Shown here: positions 5,694 through 8,111 of the stretch, piece by piece
Layout of the letters: the number at the start of each line of letters is the position of its first letter
How positions within the stretch are numbered: position 1 is the stretch's first letter
Source of the DNA: JBDHTO01 sp039808665
Lineage (GTDB): Bacteria; Pseudomonadota; Alphaproteobacteria; Paracaedibacterales; JAKBAR01
Reading direction: 5' to 3'
Assembly: GCA_039808665.1 (NCBI GenBank)
Contig: JBDHTO010000058.1
Coordinates: forward strand, 1-8,111
Length of the DNA stretch: 8,111 bases
Notes under the pieces: generated by a model
What the model was told of the DNA's origin: nothing
Databases searched by the model: none
What the model saw: the letters and a program-made list of their open reading frames with translations, nothing else
Translations under genes and position numbers: made by a program

Positions 5694-6449
5694 ATGGACA
5701 CACTGATTCTTGGCTCTCTTCAAAGATTGAGCGCGTCTTTTCCCTCAGAAATCGTGCTGCTGCTAGAGCTTCTTGCTTGCTGTCTTTTTTTGTTACTGAG
5801 CCTTCGGTTTTTTGGAAAATATGGTCTGATGACTTTTGTGGTTGTGGGATTTCTTGCAAGTAACATCCAGGTTCTCCATCAATCAGCCTTCTTCTTTCTC
5901 AAAGAACCCGTGGCCCTTGGGACGGTTCTTTTTTCTTTGACATACATTGCCACAGATATGCTCACGGAACATTTTGGTTTTTCTGCTGCAAAAAAAGCCA
6001 TTGGCCTGAGTATTTTTGCACAAGTGATGTTCGTAACGGTGATGATGATAACCCTTTTGTATCGTCCTTCGAGCCATGAAACGCGGGTTGTGTGTCAGTC
6101 TATGGAAATTTTATTTTTACCTGCGCCAAGGCTTTTTGTGGCGAGTTTGCTATCTTATGGACTCAGCCAGTTGTTGGATGTGTGGGTGTTTGAGCGGATC
6201 AGGATTAAAACCCATGATCGTCATCTTTGGATGCGTTCTTTTGCCTCGACGTTTGTTTCAGGGTTTGTGGATAATGCCATTTTTTCCACATTGGCGTGGG
6301 TTGTGTTTAATCCAGCTCCTGTTTCATGGAATGCCTTATTTTGGACGTATATTCTTGGGACCTACGCCATTAGGGTAATCATTTCGTTTATTTCCGTGCC
6401 TATGATGTATGGAAGTTACTTGATAAAAAACAAAGAACATCATTTTTAA
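5694..6449 (+). CDS. Queuosine precursor transporter, YhhQ/DUF165 family
   Basis: Integral inner-membrane protein of 251 residues. The family (E. coli YhhQ) imports preQ0/preQ1, and some bacterial relatives import queuine, for making queuosine at the tRNA wobble position. About six or seven hydrophobic segments are visible. Family-like stretches are FSLTYIATDMLTEHFGFSAAKKAI (residues about 80-103) and RLFVASLLSYGLSQLLDVWVFERIR (about 146-170), which parallels RIATASFMAYALGQILDVHVFNRLR of E. coli. The distribution of motifs resembles the form found in Chlamydia. ATG 5694 is constrained: the frame has a stop at 5673-5675, inside the rpmB terminator loop, and later starts would remove the first membrane segment. 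The gene has no obvious promoter; it may depend on read-through past the rpmB terminator. It converges with the DUF4260 gene and overlaps it by four bases. Confidence 0.85.
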   Translation: MDTLILGSLQRLSASFPSEIVLLLELLACCLFLLLSLRFFGKYGLMTFVVVGFLASNIQVLHQSAFFFLKEPVALGTVLFSLTYIATDMLTEHFGFSAAKKAIGLSIFAQVMFVTVMMITLLYRPSSHETRVVCQSMEILFLPAPRLFVASLLSYGLSQLLDVWVFERIRIKTHDRHLWMRSFASTFVSGFVDNAIFSTLAWVVFNPAPVSWNALFWTYILGTYAIRVIISFISVPMMYGSYLIKNKEHHF

Positions 6450-6883
6450 AGAAGTTTATTTTTTATATATCCTAGATGCGTGTGCTTAAATCCATCTGGG
6501 TATTTAAGGCCAAAACCTAAGGCTCTATCGAAACCTATATGCGCTGTCCAAATGACAGAGATGAAGTTCCACTCTGTCCGAGATGTAAGAAAACAAATAC
6601 CCAAAAGGAGTAGAGGGGCCGCATAACTATGTGTCATGTTGTAGAGTGTTGCACCAACTTTATTTCCAGCAAGGTATCCCAAGATTCCTATATCTGGGGC
6701 TAAGAAAAGAAGAAAAAACAAGCCCCACTGATGAGGAGTAACCTCTTGATAGTATATGAGGGAGGCGAGAAAAACAAAAACCCCCTCCGCGCGTAAAATG
6801 ATTTTGACACGATCTGTAGCTTGGAGGTTCTTGTTGTTAATCTGCTTAGTAAATCTCATTGGTGGAGCCAATTTCTTCGCCAC
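6446..6883 (-). CDS. DUF4260 family membrane protein
   Basis: Small membrane protein of unknown function. It carries the DUF4260 pattern from about residue 29: ILRAEG, then FLLLFLAPDIGILGYLAGNKVGATLYNMTHSY, and near the end WTAHIGFDRALGFGLKYPDGFKHTHLG. The conserved polar and His residues (D64, N82, H85, H115, D119, H134, H136) lie between or beside about four hydrophobic segments. The family is usually about 115-130 residues; this one has 145 if it begins at GTG 6883 (MAKKLAPP) or 137 if it begins at ATG 6859. Neither start has a good Shine-Dalgarno sequence, and a stop in frame at about 6893 prevents a longer form. It lies 70 bases after the MsrQ-like gene on the same strand, and its stop codon overlaps that of the converging transporter gene. 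Confidence 0.85.
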   Translation of the reverse strand: MAKKLAPPMRFTKQINNKNLQATDRVKIILRAEGVFVFLASLIYYQEVTPHQWGLFFLLFLAPDIGILGYLAGNKVGATLYNMTHSYAAPLLLLGICFLTSRTEWNFISVIWTAHIGFDRALGFGLKYPDGFKHTHLGYIKNKLL

Positions 6884-6907
6884 TATCAGAGCTTAAAATA
6901 GAGCACG

Positions 6908-6942
6908 CATTAATGTATATAAAAAAGAAATTTCTTTAAGTG
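6908..6942 (-). promoter_or_regulatory. Weak candidate promoter for the DUF4260 gene
   Basis: On the - strand TTCACT (4 of 6 to TTGACA) is followed after 17 bases by TATATA (4 of 6 to TATAAT), roughly 30-55 bases before GTG 6883. The whole stretch is very A/T-rich, so such matches arise easily by chance. Confidence 0.25.
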
Positions 6943-6956
6943 AAGCTTCTTTTTTA
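6920..6956 (-). terminator. A/T-rich inverted repeat, possible terminator of the MsrQ-like gene
   Basis: TAAAAAAGAA (6920-6929) is exactly complementary to TTCTTTTTTA (6947-6956), with a 17-base loop. The MsrQ-like stop codon is part of the outer arm. On the - strand the hairpin ends in TTCTTTTTTATAT, giving a U-run. The stem is nearly all A-U, so its strength is doubtful, and nested palindromes (AAAGAAATTTCTTT at 6924-6937, GAAGCTTC at 6942-6949) allow other folds. Confidence 0.35.
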
Positions 6957-7580
6957 GGGTGTGGTTTCTTTCCTTTTCTCCATAAATCTTCTCAGAATCT
7001 GTAAGGAAACGAGGGGGAGAAATGTGATTATCGCCAATTTTTTGCTTCCTGTCAGTAGAAGGTGAATAAAGATCGCAGCTTCTGCGATATAAACCTTTTT
7101 GTGCAAGGTCTTCCACTTTTTAAAGGAGAGTTTTTTGATGGAGTATTGATTACTTGTGATGGCGAGAATGAAAAAAATCGGAAACCCAATGAATAAGACA
7201 GGAATGATGCCGGGGTGCAAAAGATATTGCCATTTTCCATCAAGGACGCGCTTGATAAGAAAACAGAGGATGTGAATTGATGCATAAGAAAAGGCCGCAA
7301 CGCCAAGCTGTCGTCTATACCGGTTGAGTTTGATCATCCAAAGGTAAGGGCGAATTTTGATAATAGGGTTGAGAGCGAGCGTGACCACTAAAAAACCAAA
7401 AGCAAAATATCCCGCGTAGGGAAGGATAATTTCCCATGTGCGATAATCGTATGCCAAGGTCAAGGTCATGAGGATAAAAACAAGGTGGGATGCTATCCAC
7501 GCGATTCTGGTGTCCGTTAGCCATACTTTCGGAGAAGGGGAATTTGAAGGCGTTTTATGAGGGATTGCGGGGTTTGTCAT
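6954..7580 (-). CDS. msrQ: MsrQ/YedZ-like heme-binding membrane protein
   Basis: Inner-membrane b-type heme protein of the ferric-reductase-like transmembrane family. In E. coli, MsrQ passes electrons to the periplasmic methionine sulfoxide reductase MsrP. The product has 208 residues (E. coli 211) and about six hydrophobic segments. RRQLGVAAFSYASIHILCF contains H103, and W-TLHKKVYIAEAAIFIHLLL contains H160 and H173. The spacing of the last two (13) equals the E. coli heme-ligand pair, and the first is in the matching place. LNPIIKIRP before the RR motif and the FILAITSNQYS segment also fit. No msrP lies on either side: the gene upstream encodes an NTF2-like protein and the one downstream DUF4260. 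It may therefore serve an msrP elsewhere or another acceptor. ATG 7580 has no Shine-Dalgarno sequence (upstream is AAACAAAAATTGAAAACATC). Confidence 0.8.
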   Translation of the reverse strand: MTNPAIPHKTPSNSPSPKVWLTDTRIAWIASHLVFILMTLTLAYDYRTWEIILPYAGYFAFGFLVVTLALNPIIKIRPYLWMIKLNRYRRQLGVAAFSYASIHILCFLIKRVLDGKWQYLLHPGIIPVLFIGFPIFFILAITSNQYSIKKLSFKKWKTLHKKVYIAEAAIFIHLLLTGSKKLAIITFLPLVSLQILRRFMEKRKETTP

Positions 7581-7656
7581 GATGTTTTCAATTTTTGTTT
7601 AAGCTAGGGGTGTTGAGCGATAACAGGCTTGACTCGCTGAAGGATATTTTTGATCG

Positions 7657-8022
7657 TTAAGTTATTTGGTAATAGACTTCATGAATAGAGTCTATTTTTT
7701 GGTCCTTAGCGGTCAAAATGGCAATAACATGAAACGTGCCAGCCTTTTCGCTGGTAAGTGTGTACTCAATCGTGCATTTTTTGTCACAGGCAGAGGGGAT
7801 GATCTCTTTTGGATGGATGCTCCAAGTTCCCGCAAAGTTTCGTACCGAGAGAAGTTGTCCTTCAAGCTCCGAAGCTTGATGAGTCAGAATTTGCCCGTTG
7901 GCAGTTTTCCTAAACTCTGGAGAAAAGAGATTTTCTATGATGGAAGGATAGTCTTTTGAGGCGTGACTTCCATAGTCACTCTGGAACTCATTATACCGTA
8001 TGGCTAGACTTTCTATAGACAT
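7657..8022 (-). CDS. Small NTF2-like (SnoaL-like) protein, function unknown
   Basis: A 121-residue soluble protein without signal peptide or membrane segment. The order of elements suggests a cone-shaped NTF2-like fold. N-terminal helices contain YNEFQSDYG and YPSIIENLFSPEF, followed by the NGQ-L-H--SELEGQLLSVR helix. Four strands follow, ending in the typical K-DSIHEVYYQIT (about residues 109-121). The family includes isomerases, ligand binders and many uncharacterised proteins, so no reaction can be assigned. C79 and C83 form a C-x3-C pair (ACDKKC) that may be structural. The start is ATG 8022; the upstream sequence offers only a weak AAGAAAA. The gene begins 29 bases beyond the 3' end of tRNA-Ser with no terminator in between, so it could share the tRNA transcript. 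The fold call is from pattern only. Confidence 0.6.
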   Translation of the reverse strand: MSIESLAIRYNEFQSDYGSHASKDYPSIIENLFSPEFRKTANGQILTHQASELEGQLLSVRNFAGTWSIHPKEIIPSACDKKCTIEYTLTSEKAGTFHVIAILTAKDQKIDSIHEVYYQIT

Positions 8023-8051
8023 CAGAGGATTTTCTTATGATAGCGAAGATC

Positions 8052-8111
8052 TGGCGGAGAGAGAGGGATTCGAACCCTCGATACGTTTTACCGTATACAC
8101 GATTTCCAATC
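8052..8111 (-). tRNA. tRNA-Ser(GGA), 3' part only
   Basis: On the - strand the window edge cuts the gene in the anticodon stem. The anticodon loop TTGGAAA is visible with anticodon GGA at 8105-8107. The anticodon-stem 3' strand TCGTG follows, then a long class II variable arm (ATACG / CGTAT around GTAAAA), the T-arm GAGGG-TTCGAAT-CCCTC, the acceptor 3' strand TCTCTCC, discriminator G, and encoded CCA (8054-8052). The GGA anticodon and the long variable arm together identify serine. The acceptor 5' strand, D-arm and first part of the anticodon stem lie outside the window. Confidence 0.93.

Noticed and set aside
5653..5859. Short - strand frame across the rpmB terminator
   Set aside because: It covers the terminator and the 5' end of the transporter gene and has no family features.
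6485..6508. Inverted repeat CTTAAAT...ATTTAAG as a terminator for the transporter gene
   Set aside because: It lies in conserved DUF4260 codons and has no T-run on either side.
7615..7640. AGCGA...TCGCT inverted repeat between the NTF2-like and MsrQ-like genes
   Set aside because: Five pairs with a large loop and no T-run on the - strand; not distinguishable from chance.
1..8111. Mobile element, prophage, CRISPR array, toxin-antitoxin or defence system
   Set aside because: No transposase, integrase, regularly spaced repeats or paired small toxin/antitoxin genes are seen; most genes are conserved housekeeping genes.

Overview
The window looks like ordinary chromosome from an alphaproteobacterium, probably a host-associated one. 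The bL28 protein is of alphaproteobacterial type (RRC..TGK near the N-terminus, then VSHANNKTRRRFLPNLQ). The isocitrate dehydrogenase is the long form with a C-terminal extension, also known from Rickettsiales and Thermus. There is a queuosine-precursor transporter of the type common in intracellular bacteria. Base composition is modest in GC by eye and gaps between genes are short. An assignment to Holosporales or a Rickettsiales-like group is an inference from these proteins, not a demonstrated placement.

Layout. The left part (1-6449) is all on the + strand: the 3' end of cysS, an M17 leucyl aminopeptidase, an NADP-type isocitrate dehydrogenase, an unrecognised secreted protein with a very acidic tail, rpmB (bL28), and a YhhQ-family queuosine-precursor transporter. 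The right part (6446-8111) is all on the - strand. Read in its own direction it holds the 3' part of tRNA-Ser(GGA), a small NTF2-like protein, an MsrQ-like heme membrane protein, and a DUF4260 membrane protein. The two groups converge at 6446-6449, where their stop codons overlap.

How the genes relate. Most are housekeeping functions with no single pathway: translation (cysS, rpmB, tRNA-Ser, and indirectly the transporter through tRNA queuosine modification), peptide turnover (pepA), the TCA cycle (icd) and membrane redox or unknown functions (MsrQ-like, DUF4260). I see no phage, insertion sequence, CRISPR array, toxin-antitoxin pair or defence island.

The most notable structure is in the gaps. 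At icd/secreted protein and rpmB/transporter, an intrinsic-terminator-like hairpin ends within about 10 bases of the next start codon. The 3' arm of each hairpin (GGGG) is also the only plausible Shine-Dalgarno sequence for that gene. The two junctions read GGGGTATTTTTATATG and GGGGTTTTTTTATATG. A third hairpin ending in a T-run sits directly before the icd ribosome binding site. The other item worth follow-up is the secreted acidic protein, which matches no family I know.
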